A DNA stretch of 32,062 nt from Komagataeibacter europaeus LMG 18890 (GCF_000285295.1 NZ_CADP01000030.1:1-32062); one strand, 5' to 3'; positions 8,538-17,165 are shown, numbered from the stretch's first letter. Notes: generated from the letters alone by a model not told the origin. Translations and numbers: made by a program.

Positions 8538-10982
8538 ATGTGGATGTTGAGACCAAGGTACATATCTTTACTCCTGACATCATCAGCGCTGATTTTCGGC
8601 GGTGACCATCATGCCCGGGCGCAGTCCGTACAGTCTTCTTCCGATACGGGTTCTTCCGCGGTCACGCCGGCGCATCATCCGATCCGGGGAAGCATGGGGG
8701 GGGCGAAGCAGGTCCACGTTACCACCAACAGCAATGCGCGCGTGACCGCTGGCAAGCCGGAAGTCCTGACGGTCAGCCATACCCGCCGCGCCATTTCGCA
8801 TAACAGTGAAAACGTGATTGGCAAGAAGGAACTGGCACAGCAGGTGCCGGGCCAGAACGTGCTGAAGGCCGTTGGGCAGTTGCCTGGCGTCAGCTACAGT
8901 TCCACTGACCCGCTGGGTATCGATACATGGGGCGCCAGCGTTTACATGCGCGGTTTCTTCATGAACCAGTTGGGCGTGACGCTTGATGGCGTGCCGCTGA
9001 ATGATCAGACCTATACCACGACTAACGGCCTGAATATTGCGAATGCGTGGATATCCGACGATATCGGCCGAGTCAGCGTTTCGCAGGGGGCCGGGGCGGT
9101 TGACCTGCCATCCAATACCAATCTTGGTGGGACGATGCAGTTCTTTACTGCGGATCCCAAGGAAAAGGCTGGTGCCACCGTCTCGCAGGGCTTCGGCAGC
9201 TATGCGATGAAGCGCACCTATGTCCGGGTGGACAGCGGCAAGCTGAACAAGACCGGAACCCGTTTCTACGTGGCGTATTCGCGTGATTTCGAAAAGAAAT
9301 ATGACGCAGACAGTCCTGATTTCATGCAGCAGGTGAATGCGAAGCTTGTCCAGCCGGTTGGCGAGGAAAGCAAGATGACCGCATTCTTTAACTGGAACAA
9401 TGCCGAAGTTTACGGCTATCTGGATAAATCGTTGGGATCGCTGCAGAAGTATGGCTGGCGGCAGGAGTTGTTGTATCCCAACTATGCGCAGGCCTACAGC
9501 TATGCGGAGGGGAACTATCCTTCTGGCTGGAATTCGCTGACAAGCGGCAACTATACCCAGCTTTATGATGCCGGGCAGTCCACGCAGGATTATATCGGTG
9601 GCATCAATTTCGACCTGAAGCTGGCCAATAACCTGCGTTGGAAGACGACGCTTTATGCGCATCGTGACCTTTCCAACGCAACATACAGCGCGCCAGGCAC
9701 ATACTCTCCCGGAACGGGCGCGCCTCTGTCCGAACAGGTGTGGATGAATCGCGAAATGCGCGAGGGCTTCAATACCTATTTCGAATACAAGATCGGCAAT
9801 CATACCATCAATACAGGTGCATGGTATGAAAACAACTCCAGTTCCGCATTGACTGATTACTTCAATGAGCCTGCGCTGGGACATGGTGCGCCGCTGACCA
9901 CGACTGGTCCCTATACCACCTATGGTCAGGCGTTCGCGACCGGTTGGGCATACAAGTGGAGCACCAATACGTTCCAGTATCATGTCATGGATACGTGGCG
10001 CATCCTGCCCAATTTCACGGCGACCTATGGTTTCAAGTCCATGCTGCAGACCACGGCAGGGGGGGATTATGCGTATGACCCGACCGGGAATTATTCCGGC
10101 CTGACCAATCCGGGCCCCACGGGTTCGATGACATCCGCCGCGGCATTCCTGCCTGCGGTAAACCTGGACTGGCGTTTCCTGCCGGGTCATGAACTGTATT
10201 TCGATTTTGCAGAAAACATGCGCCCCTACAGTGCATCCCCTTATGCCAGCGCGAATGAGCCGGGGCCGTGGATGGTCCAGACGCAGTCGCAGTTCAACCA
10301 GTTGAAGAAGACGCTGACCCCGGAACGCGATTTTACTTATGTGCTGGGTTATCGTTATTCGTCACGCCTGCTGACGGCCGGGATCGATGGTTACCATTCC
10401 GACAACTATAATCGCCTGATTTCCGCGGCAAGCGGCATCGGTGGCGGTGACCAGTCGGCTTCCTTCATCAATTCCAAGCATGCCAGCCAGTGGGGCATGG
10501 ATGCGGTGCTGACGGTTACCCCTGTCAAGGGACTGGCGATCACCAACTCGGTCAGTTACAACCACTTTGCCTATGCGGCCAATGTGCCGATCTGCCTGAC
10601 GTCTGCCACAACAGGGTGCTACAACCTGCGCGGCAAGAAAATGGATGGCTACCCGTCGGTCATGTATAAGGCGAATCTGTCCTATACTTGGCATAAGGCT
10701 TCTGCCTACCTGGATGTGAACTACTACTCCAAACGACAGTATTCGCTGCTGAACGATACCCACGTGCCCGCATACTGGCTGGCAAACCTGGGGGCGAGCT
10801 ATCATTTCGGCAAGGTTGGCTTCCTGCATAACGTCACTGCCAGCTTCACGGTCTACAACCTGTTCAACGCCAAGTACATCTCCATGATGGGCGAAAATGG
10901 TTTCCCGGCCAGTGGGGATATGCAGTCCATTGAACGTGGTGCCGTGCGTGAATACTTTGGCACGATCAAGGCTGAATACTGA
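8538..10982 (+). CDS. TonB-dependent outer-membrane receptor
   Basis: About 814 residues from the ATG at 8538. An in-frame ATG at 8517 lacks a ribosome-binding site, whereas GGGAG precedes 8538. A signal peptide ends near ARAQS. A TonB-box-like stretch (EVLTVSHTRR) precedes the plug domain, which has LKAVGQLPGVSY, YMRGFFMNQLGVTLDGVPLND and GAGAVDLPSNTNLGGTMQFFT. The rest is aromatic-rich beta-barrel and ends with a C-terminal Tyr (GTIKAEY), as outer-membrane barrels do. It imports an unknown ligand across the outer membrane using TonB/ExbBD. It sits 104 bp before the amine dehydrogenase genes on the same strand, with no U-tract terminator between, so co-expression with amine oxidation is plausible. 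A G8 tract (8696-8703) lies in the early coding region. Confidence 0.9.
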   Translation: MWMLRPRYISLLLTSSALIFGGDHHARAQSVQSSSDTGSSAVTPAHHPIRGSMGGAKQVHVTTNSNARVTAGKPEVLTVSHTRRAISHNSENVIGKKELAQQVPGQNVLKAVGQLPGVSYSSTDPLGIDTWGASVYMRGFFMNQLGVTLDGVPLNDQTYTTTNGLNIANAWISDDIGRVSVSQGAGAVDLPSNTNLGGTMQFFTADPKEKAGATVSQGFGSYAMKRTYVRVDSGKLNKTGTRFYVAYSRDFEKKYDADSPDFMQQVNAKLVQPVGEESKMTAFFNWNNAEVYGYLDKSLGSLQKYGWRQELLYPNYAQAYSYAEGNYPSGWNSLTSGNYTQLYDAGQSTQDYIGGINFDLKLANNLRWKTTLYAHRDLSNATYSAPGTYSPGTGAPLSEQVWMNREMREGFNTYFEYKIGNHTINTGAWYENNSSSALTDYFNEPALGHGAPLTTTGPYTTYGQAFATGWAYKWSTNTFQYHVMDTWRILPNFTATYGFKSMLQTTAGGDYAYDPTGNYSGLTNPGPTGSMTSAAAFLPAVNLDWRFLPGHELYFDFAENMRPYSASPYASANEPGPWMVQTQSQFNQLKKTLTPERDFTYVLGYRYSSRLLTAGIDGYHSDNYNRLISAASGIGGGDQSASFINSKHASQWGMDAVLTVTPVKGLAITNSVSYNHFAYAANVPICLTSATTGCYNLRGKKMDGYPSVMYKANLSYTWHKASAYLDVNYYSKRQYSLLNDTHVPAYWLANLGASYHFGKVGFLHNVTASFTVYNLFNAKYISMMGENGFPASGDMQSIERGAVREYFGTIKAEY
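8696..8703 (+). repeat. G8 tract in the early TonB receptor coding sequence
   Basis: Eight G in a row at about codons 53-55 (reads ATG GGG GGG GCG). The frame is intact as given. Loss or gain of one base would truncate the receptor before the plug domain. Confidence 0.85.
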
Positions 10983-11000
10983 TATTTGACCTAACAAAAT

Positions 11001-11065
11001 ACAGCGGGGCCGGGTAATGGAAGGGTGCGGAATGCGTCGGTCTTTCCCGGCTGCCTGTTCGCTGT
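11001..11065 (+). other. Intercistronic stem-loop between the TonB receptor and mauB-like genes
   Basis: ACAGCG (11001-11006) pairs with CGCTGT (11060-11065), and GCCGGG (11009-11014) pairs with CCCGGC (11046-11051), giving a nested stem. There is no T-run after it, so it is more likely an RNA-stability or attenuation element than a simple terminator. Confidence 0.45.
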
Positions 11066-11086
11066 CGTGAAAGGATAGCCAGGGCA

Positions 11087-12250
11087 ATGACGTGTTTTTC
11101 CAGACCCAGGTACCTGCTGCTGGCCAGCGTTATCGGAATGGGGGTATCGGTGGGGGATATGGCGAAAGCCATCCCTCCCGTTCTTCAGCCGGAACAGAGC
11201 GACGTGGCCAGCCTTCCCCCAATGGGCGACCATTCGGTTCTGGTGGCCACGGGGGAACAGTCCTTTACCCTGTATGACGGGGACAAGGGACGGATACTGG
11301 GCACGCTCCCTGCCGAGATGGTCGATAATATCGCCATTGCCCCCGACCGTAAGGATATTTACGTCGCCGTAACCATGTGGAGCCGGGGAGATCATGGCAC
11401 GCGGGAAGATTTCCTGCGGGACTATGATGCACATACCCTTGACCTGACACATGAAATTGAACTGCCGCCCCGTGGTCTGGCGGTATTCAAGCAGCAGAAC
11501 CTGGAACTCAGTCAGGATGGGCACTGGGCATTCGTATTCGACATGAGTCCCGCGACTGGCGTCACCGTGGTTGACCTGCATGAACACAAGGCAGCCCGGA
11601 CGGTTGACATACCCGGTTGTGCATTGATCTTCCCCTGGGCGCATGATGGTTTTTCCACCATCTGCGGTGACGGATCCCTGACCAACGTGGCGCTGGCGGG
11701 CAATAACGTAAACGTCACCCACAGCAAGCCGTTTTTCGATGCCAACCGTGATCCCGTATTTGAACAGAGCCAGGTTGATCGCAAGACGGGCAAGGCCCTG
11801 TTCATAAGCTATACCGGGCAGGTTTATCCCGTCACATTGGGGGCAACGCCCGTCATGGGCAAAACCTGGTCGCTACAGGCTGCAGCAGGTCAGTCCGCAG
11901 CCGGTACGGGACAGCAGGAACAGGCATGGCGTCCGGGTGGGGACCAGCCGTTTGCATGGCATGAAGTAGACAACAGGCTGTATGTCCTGATGCATGTGGG
12001 GGGATACTGGACCCACAAGCAGGAAGGGACCGAGGTCTGGGTCTATGATGTCACGACCCAGCATCTGTTGCAGCGTATTGACCTGCCTTCGCCCGCCAAG
12101 GGCATTACAGTCAGCCCCGATACAGCCAATCCACAGATATATGCCATGCTGGCATCCAAGAAGATGGCCATTTTGTCTGCCACAACGGGTCAGGTTGAAA
12201 AAACGGTTGAGGCAAAAGCCAGTGGCATTTCAATTGTGCCGCAGCCGTAA
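11087..12250 (+). CDS. TTQ amine dehydrogenase heavy (alpha) subunit, copy 1
   Basis: 387 residues with an N-terminal signal peptide (MTCFSRPRYLLLASVIGMG, cleaved near the DMAKA region). The protein is a seven-bladed propeller of the methylamine/aromatic amine dehydrogenase heavy-chain family. Shared family features include VLQPEQSDVASLP, ELSQDGHWAFVFDMSPATGVTVVDL, the Cys pair in VPGCAL-like IPGCALIFPW and STICGDGSL, and a closing YWTHKQEGTEVWVYDV. Periplasmic. It forms an alpha2beta2 enzyme with the light chain encoded 65 bp downstream and channels the amine to the TTQ cofactor. It is a clear paralogue of the heavy chain at 23348-24580 but diverged. The substrate cannot be read from sequence. 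Confidence 0.9.
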   Translation: MTCFSRPRYLLLASVIGMGVSVGDMAKAIPPVLQPEQSDVASLPPMGDHSVLVATGEQSFTLYDGDKGRILGTLPAEMVDNIAIAPDRKDIYVAVTMWSRGDHGTREDFLRDYDAHTLDLTHEIELPPRGLAVFKQQNLELSQDGHWAFVFDMSPATGVTVVDLHEHKAARTVDIPGCALIFPWAHDGFSTICGDGSLTNVALAGNNVNVTHSKPFFDANRDPVFEQSQVDRKTGKALFISYTGQVYPVTLGATPVMGKTWSLQAAAGQSAAGTGQQEQAWRPGGDQPFAWHEVDNRLYVLMHVGGYWTHKQEGTEVWVYDVTTQHLLQRIDLPSPAKGITVSPDTANPQIYAMLASKKMAILSATTGQVEKTVEAKASGISIVPQP

Positions 12251-12315
12251 CCGGCGACCCGTCTTCTGTATGTGAATGTTCCAAAAGCGACTGGAAAGTT
12301 TAAGGGATCTATCGG

Positions 12316-12885
12316 ATGAAACCATCATTTCTGGAGCAGATAGGGGAACAGTTAACCCGTAAGCTGGCTTCATCATCCTCGCGCCGTGGTGTGCTGGGAC
12401 GGGTGGGGACGGCCATGGTTGCCGGTGGTGTTTTCCCGCTTCTGCCGGTACAGCGCGCCAGGGCCGCGGCGGGAAGTGCCGCACCCAGGCTGGCGGATGT
12501 GACGACATTGTCCGATTTTGAACGGCGCGCCCAGTCATCCGATCCTACAAAATGCAATTACTGGCGGCATTGCGCGATTGACGGCGTGCTGTGCGGGTGC
12601 TGTGGCGGTGGTATCCATACCTGTCCGCCTGGCACGCAGCCTTCGCCGGTATCTTGGATCGGCACCTGTCGTAATCCGGATGACGGGCGTTCGTATGTCA
12701 TCGCCTATCGTGATTGCTGCGGGCGTACCACCTGTACCACGTCATCGGATTGCGAATGCAATACGGCAGACCGCGAAATGCCGATTTACCGACCACAGAC
12801 CAGCAATGACATCATCTGGTGTTTCGGTACGACCTCCGCCGCCTATCATTGTTCTACCGCTGCCATAGTCGGGCAGGCTGAATAA
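12316..12885 (+). CDS. TTQ amine dehydrogenase light (beta) subunit, copy 1
   Basis: 189 residues with a long twin-arginine type signal (SSRRGVLGRVG at about 21-31, cleavage near RARAA), as usual for MauA. The mature part matches MADH beta: CNYWRHCAIDGVLC, SWIGTC, YVIAYRDCCG and NDIIWCFG. The two TTQ-forming tryptophans are W114 and W168, equivalent to Trp57 and Trp108 of Paracoccus MADH. The equivalents of the key aspartates Asp32 and Asp76 are D89 and D133. There are 14 cysteines rather than the usual 12; the extra ones are in GCC (about C96) and TTC (C140). The position of the conserved MADH Thr122 appears to be Ser (YHCST). It is followed after 15 bp by a cytochrome c gene. No mauE/mauD is adjacent to this copy. 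Confidence 0.92.
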   Translation: MKPSFLEQIGEQLTRKLASSSSRRGVLGRVGTAMVAGGVFPLLPVQRARAAAGSAAPRLADVTTLSDFERRAQSSDPTKCNYWRHCAIDGVLCGCCGGGIHTCPPGTQPSPVSWIGTCRNPDDGRSYVIAYRDCCGRTTCTTSSDCECNTADREMPIYRPQTSNDIIWCFGTTSAAYHCSTAAIVGQAE

Positions 12886-12900
12886 GTACAGAAAACGGTT

Positions 12901-13473
12901 ATGCAGATGCGTAGGGAACGGCCCGGTCCATGGTTTTTGCCGATTGCAATGTCTGTCGCTACCATCCTGGCATTCAGTGCTGCGTTACCCCTGACCGCCC
13001 ATGCCGATGGCGGGAATGCGCATCCGGCAGGGGAGAATGGACCTGTGCTGTCACAGGTCAGGGCGCATTACCTGGTTGGTTGTGGCGGCTGCCATGGCAT
13101 AACGGGGGTATCGGCATCTGATGTCGTACCTGATCTGAAGGGACAGGCCGGATATTTCCTGTGTTCGCCCAAGGGGCGCGAATACATGATCCATCTGCCC
13201 AATGTTGCGTTTTCCCCGCTGTCTTCGGCCGACCTTGCCGATCTCATGAACTACGTTGCGTTCGGCCTGGGGGGCGATAGCGTGCCTGCGGGCGCGCGTC
13301 CCTATACCGCAGCCGAGGTGGCGCGGTTGCGACAGGCGCCGTTCCGTAACTACAGCCTGCAATCCTACCGGCTTGATGTGGTGCGTGATGTCATTCATGC
13401 CTGTCCGCAGGCGGCAACGGTCATTCATGCCTATGACCTTGCGCTTGATAAGCGTGAAATAGACAATAAATGA
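12901..13473 (+). CDS. Periplasmic monoheme cytochrome c paired with light chain copy 1
   Basis: 190 residues: signal peptide (LPIAMSVATILAFSAALPLTAHA) and one heme site CGGCH (C61, C64, H65). The downstream motif PYTAAEVARLRQ is shared with the cytochrome at 20705-21205, which is likewise tied to an amine dehydrogenase, so the two are paralogues. Two further conserved Cys (C88 in FLCSPKG and one in HACPQA) could form a disulfide. Where the paralogue has a likely axial Met (VSMSL), this protein has Phe (VAFSP), so its sixth heme ligand is uncertain. It lies 15 bp after the light chain and is probably its electron acceptor in place of amicyanin or azurin. Confidence 0.85.
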   Translation: MQMRRERPGPWFLPIAMSVATILAFSAALPLTAHADGGNAHPAGENGPVLSQVRAHYLVGCGGCHGITGVSASDVVPDLKGQAGYFLCSPKGREYMIHLPNVAFSPLSSADLADLMNYVAFGLGGDSVPAGARPYTAAEVARLRQAPFRNYSLQSYRLDVVRDVIHACPQAATVIHAYDLALDKREIDNK

Positions 13474-13477
13474 AACT

Positions 13478-13549
13478 GGTTGTGAAAGGATAAACCAACC
13501 GGATACAGCCCCCATATTTTCCCTGCGCATGGGAGCGGGTTGGTGGGGG
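13478..13549 (+). other. Leader with mutually exclusive hairpins before the permease gene
   Basis: GGTTG (13478-13482) can pair with CAACC (13496-13500), while CCAACC (13495-13500) can instead pair with GGTTGG (13538-13543). CCCCCA (13509-13514) can also pair with TGGGGG (13544-13549). The alternatives overlap, as in attenuators, but no T-run terminator is seen and no known riboswitch class is recognised. Confidence 0.35.
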
Positions 13550-13616
13550 TGACGTGTATTGTAACTCATGATTCCTGCGACATACGGAATGTGCAGTGTC
13601 AGGGCAGGAGAAGCAT

Positions 13617-15068
13617 ATGAGCCGGATTCCCCCACACAACAGTGCTGCTGAAGCCCCGTCACAGGCGGCGCGGCTCAAGGACCGGCACGTATCGATGATT
13701 TCCATTGGCGGCGTGATCGGGGCCAGCCTGTTTGTCGGGTCATCGACCGCAATCGCAACGGCGGGTGCGGGTGCGCTGTTTTCCTATTTCCTGTCTGGCA
13801 TCATGGTCATGTGCATTACCCGCATGCTGGGGGAAATGACGGTTGCTTCCCCCGGGACGGGATCATTTGTCGGCCAGATACGGCGTGGCCTCGGCCCCCG
13901 CGTGGCGTTTGTCGCCGGATGGCTGTACTGGATCATGTGGGCTACCGTCCTGGGGTTCGAGGCCATTGCCGCCGCGGCCTTTCTTGCACCCTATGTGCCC
14001 TTGCCCTATCTGGTGATCGAACTGCTGACGGTCGCCATCATGACGGTGGTCAACCTGTTTTCCGTGCGTGGGTATGGGGAGTTCGAATACTGGTTCTCCG
14101 CCCTCAAGATCATCACCATCATTGTATTCATCCTGCTTGCCCTGTCCGGTCTGCTCGGGCTCTGGTCGCATGTGAAAGTGGCGTCCGGCCTGTTTTCCGT
14201 CGCGGGTCTCGTGCCGCATGGCACATTCGCGCTTTTTGCGGTGATACCGGGTATCATGATGTCCATGGCCGGGGCAGAAATAACCAGTATTGCCGCATGT
14301 GATACGACAGACCCGGCTGGTAACGTCGCCCGTTCGACACGGACCGTGGCGCTACGGATCATGATTTTCTATCTGGCATCTATCGGGTTGATCCTGCTGC
14401 TACTTCCGCTGTCGCGCGTCGTGCCGGGTTCTTCGCCCTTCCTGGCCACGCTGGATTATATCGGCATTCCGTTTGCGCGTGCTCTGATGACCGCCGTCAT
14501 GCTGATCGCCACGCTGTCCGCCCTGAATTCCGGGATCTATATTACCTCGCGGGTCCTGTGCGACCTGGCGGAAAACCATGACGCGCCGCGCATGTTCCTG
14601 CAGCGGGACGGGCAGGGTACGCCCGCGCGCGCCATTCTGTGCGGCAGTGCGGTTGCGGTCATTATCGCTGTCATCGGCATGCTGGCGCCGGGGCGGGTAT
14701 TCAGCTTCCTGGTCAGTGCAAGCGGTACCTTCATCCTGTTCGACTATGTGCTGATCGTGCTGGCCCATATCCGCCTGCGGCGCGCCTGCCTGCGTAATGG
14801 TGAAACGGTGTCCCTGCCCATGTGGGGGTTTCCGTTTCTGTCCTATGGTATGCTGGCCTGCCTGTTTGGCGCGCTTGTCACAATGTTTTTTGCAACGGAT
14901 CATACACGTCAGGAAATCGTGCTGAGCACGATCAGCCTGGGCCTGATCATCGTCGTGGAATACCTGTCCGTGGGATATCGGACGCGGCGCCGGATGGCCC
15001 AATGTCAGGCTGAACGGAATGATGCATCCGGCACAACCCTGCGTGGTGATCCTGCCCGGTTGTCATGA
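13617..15068 (+). CDS. APC-family amino-acid permease (GabP-like)
   Basis: 483 residues from the ATG at 13617, which has AGGAG 6 bp upstream; the in-frame ATG at 13596 does not. About 12 membrane helices. The N-terminal HVSMISIGGVIGASLFVGSS is the signature of the AAT group of the APC superfamily (GABA, proline and aromatic amino-acid permeases), and GAEITSIAACDTTDP follows in the central region (GxE motif). Inner membrane, proton-coupled uptake of an amino acid. In this setting it could bring in the amino acid made in the periplasm by amine and aldehyde oxidation, for instance beta-alanine or GABA; that is an inference. The FAD oxidase gene follows closely. Confidence 0.88.
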   Translation: MSRIPPHNSAAEAPSQAARLKDRHVSMISIGGVIGASLFVGSSTAIATAGAGALFSYFLSGIMVMCITRMLGEMTVASPGTGSFVGQIRRGLGPRVAFVAGWLYWIMWATVLGFEAIAAAAFLAPYVPLPYLVIELLTVAIMTVVNLFSVRGYGEFEYWFSALKIITIIVFILLALSGLLGLWSHVKVASGLFSVAGLVPHGTFALFAVIPGIMMSMAGAEITSIAACDTTDPAGNVARSTRTVALRIMIFYLASIGLILLLLPLSRVVPGSSPFLATLDYIGIPFARALMTAVMLIATLSALNSGIYITSRVLCDLAENHDAPRMFLQRDGQGTPARAILCGSAVAVIIAVIGMLAPGRVFSFLVSASGTFILFDYVLIVLAHIRLRRACLRNGETVSLPMWGFPFLSYGMLACLFGALVTMFFATDHTRQEIVLSTISLGLIIVVEYLSVGYRTRRRMAQCQAERNDASGTTLRGDPARLS

Positions 15069-15115
15069 TGTTCTGATGCCGGCCTGGCCGGATTATGCTG
15101 GAGTACCCGTTTTCC

Positions 15116-16405
15116 ATGGTTTCATCTTCCGTCAAATCCCTTCCTCCCAGCCTGTACGCGGCCATCACCCCGCCCGGCCCGGATGCGCCTGTCCTGACAT
15201 CGGCGCAGGTGACCGATACCGTGATCATCGGCGGCGGCATTACCGGCCTGTCGGCTGCCCTGCATCTTGCGCAGGCAGGGCACAAGGCCATGGTGCTGGA
15301 AGCGAACGCCATTGGCTGGGGGGCATCCGGGCGTAACGGGGGGCAGGTCAATCCCGGCCTCAAATATACCCCTGCCGAGGTCGAACGTGACATGGGCGCG
15401 CGCGGTCATGCCCTGGTTGAAGCGGCATGGAATGCGCCCGATCTGGTTTTTGACCTGATCGAACGACATGGCATTGAGTGTGACGCGGCGCGTGGCGGCA
15501 CGATCCGGGCCGCGACGGCATCGGGCCAGCTGGACCATGAACGGACCCTGTTCAACGAATGTCGTGAACGTGGTGGCCCGGTCACATGGCTCGATCAGGG
15601 TGATATTGCCCGGCACACCGGGACAGACCGTTACTGTGGCGGGTTTATCGATGCACGTGGAGGGCAGATTAACCCCCTGGCCTATACACGGGGTCTGGCC
15701 CGGGCGGCGATGGACGCCGGTGCGGCTGTGCATGTGAACAGCCAGGTCCTTTCCCTACGACGGGACGAGGGAAAATGGCAGGTCAGGACACCGGCGGGCA
15801 GCGTGCATGCGCGGCAGGTCGTATTCGCCACCAATGGCTATACGGGCCGGTTGTGGAACCGGCTGCGTCGCACGCTGGTCCCGGCCTATAGCGCGATTGT
15901 CGCGACCGACCCACTGCCTGAATCCGTACGTACGCGCATCCTGGCGCAGCGTGAAGTCGTGTATGAACTGGGTGAACTGGTTACCTATTACCGCATTGAT
16001 GGTGCGGGGCGGCTGCTGATTGGCGGGCGTTCCGCCTCGCTCGACCTGTCCGGGCCGGAAACCTTTCCGTTCCTGCAGCAGCATGCACGGCGGCTATGGC
16101 CGTTTCTGGGTGATGTGACATGGCGTTACGGGTGGAACGGACAGATCGCCATTACGCTGGACCATTATCCCCACTGGCATGAACCGATGGAAGGGATCAC
16201 GGCATGCGTCGGCTATAACGGCCGGGGGGTCGCCATGGCGACGCTGATGGGGCGTGAGATCGCGCGGCGGGTAGAAGGGACCGGTGCAGGGGACCTGCTG
16301 CTGCCTGCTTCGCCAGTACGTCCCATTCCCGCCCATTTTGGCTGGCGCATCGGGGTTGCCGCTGCCGTGATACGGGGCCGCATCATGGACCGGCTGGCGC
16401 GATAA
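15116..16405 (+). CDS. FAD-dependent amine/amino-acid oxidoreductase (DAO family, PuuB-like)
   Basis: About 429 residues. Dinucleotide-binding DTVIIGGGITGLSAALHLAQAGH near the N-terminus is followed by GWGASGRNGGQVNPGL, the flavin-contacting stretch typical of gamma-glutamylputrescine oxidase (PuuB) and related D-amino-acid/sarcosine oxidases. The C-terminal VGYNGRGVAMATLMGREIA also fits. No signal peptide, so cytoplasmic. PuuA, PuuC and PuuD partners are absent from the window, so a full gamma-glutamylated putrescine route cannot be claimed. Other substrates such as D-amino acids or N-alkyl amino acids are possible. The start could be 15095 (ATG, no clear ribosome-binding site) or 15116 (GGAG 12 bp upstream). 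It lies 27-47 bp after the permease and is probably co-transcribed. Confidence 0.82.
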   Translation: MVSSSVKSLPPSLYAAITPPGPDAPVLTSAQVTDTVIIGGGITGLSAALHLAQAGHKAMVLEANAIGWGASGRNGGQVNPGLKYTPAEVERDMGARGHALVEAAWNAPDLVFDLIERHGIECDAARGGTIRAATASGQLDHERTLFNECRERGGPVTWLDQGDIARHTGTDRYCGGFIDARGGQINPLAYTRGLARAAMDAGAAVHVNSQVLSLRRDEGKWQVRTPAGSVHARQVVFATNGYTGRLWNRLRRTLVPAYSAIVATDPLPESVRTRILAQREVVYELGELVTYYRIDGAGRLLIGGRSASLDLSGPETFPFLQQHARRLWPFLGDVTWRYGWNGQIAITLDHYPHWHEPMEGITACVGYNGRGVAMATLMGREIARRVEGTGAGDLLLPASPVRPIPAHFGWRIGVAAAVIRGRIMDRLAR

Positions 16406-16411
16406 CCTGAA

Positions 16412-16462
16412 CCCGGGACCGGTTGCCGCTGGTGATACCGTCACCGGACGCCGGTACCCGGG
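16412..16462 (+). terminator. Large stem-loop after the FAD oxidase gene, probable terminator
   Basis: CCCGGGACCGG (16412-16422) pairs with CCGGTACCCGGG (16451-16462) with one bulge. An inner GGTGA/TCACC stem sits around 16431-16445. Only a short T4 follows, 8 bp later, so termination may be inefficient. Confidence 0.45.
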
Positions 16463-16694
16463 AACCCGTATTTTCCCATAATGGAATTTTCCCGCCATGA
16501 ATATGGCTGCCAGATTGCCTGACAGTAATGTTTCTGGCGGAATACTTTGTGCTGCCGACAAAAGGATGACGGTATCACTGTATTCCGTCGGGAATATACC
16601 TGCTGATTGAACTTGTTACGGAACCGCGATACAGTCAAACACGAAATCAATAGACCGCGGCAGGCGGGGCATATTCACTCAGAACAGGAATATC

Positions 16695-17165
16695 ATGCTG
16701 ACATTGCAGATTAATGGCAAAAGTGTCGAGGTGGACGTCGACCCCGATACGCCTTTGCTGTGGGTGCTGCGTGACGTGCTGGGCATGACCGGGACCAAAT
16801 ATGGCTGTGGCACTGCGGAATGTGGCGTATGCACCGTGCATGTCGATGGCAGGCCCGTGCGGTCATGCTCCCTGCCGGTGGGACTGATCGGGCCCCGGAA
16901 AGCCATAATCACTATCGAGGGGCTGCAGGCGGATCCCGTTGCCGCAGCCGTGCGCAAGGCCTGGCTGGATATTGACGTGGTGCAGTGCGGCTACTGTCAG
17001 CCCGGGCAGATCATGGCTGCGATCGCCCTGCTGAAAAAAATTCCCAATCCCACTGATGAACAGATCGAGGCGGGCATGTCGGGCAACCTGTGCCGGTGTG
17101 GAACCTACATGCGTATCCGTGCCGCCATCCGTAATGTCGCCGCAGCCCAGGGGGCAACCCCATGA
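16695..17165 (+). CDS. Molybdenum aldehyde oxidase, [2Fe-2S] small subunit (IorA/AldF-like)
   Basis: 156 residues, the normal size for the small subunit of IorAB-type molybdenum hydroxylases. The N-terminal plant-type [2Fe-2S] cluster uses C38, C43, C46 and C58 (GCGTAECGVC). The second cluster uses C98, C101, C133 and C135 (QCGYCQPGQ, NLCRCGTY). It passes electrons from the Mo cofactor towards the cytochrome subunit. AGGA lies 6 bp before the ATG. The stop overlaps the next start (ATGA, 17162-17165), so the subunits are translationally coupled. There is no signal peptide of its own; export by riding with the Tat-bearing large subunit is the usual model. Confidence 0.93.
   Translation: MLTLQINGKSVEVDVDPDTPLLWVLRDVLGMTGTKYGCGTAECGVCTVHVDGRPVRSCSLPVGLIGPRKAIITIEGLQADPVAAAVRKAWLDIDVVQCGYCQPGQIMAAIALLKKIPNPTDEQIEAGMSGNLCRCGTYMRIRAAIRNVAAAQGATP

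Noticed and set aside
8583-10190. 535-codon open frame antisense to the TonB receptor
   Set aside because: It overlaps a clear receptor gene, has no family features and follows from the codon bias of the sense gene.
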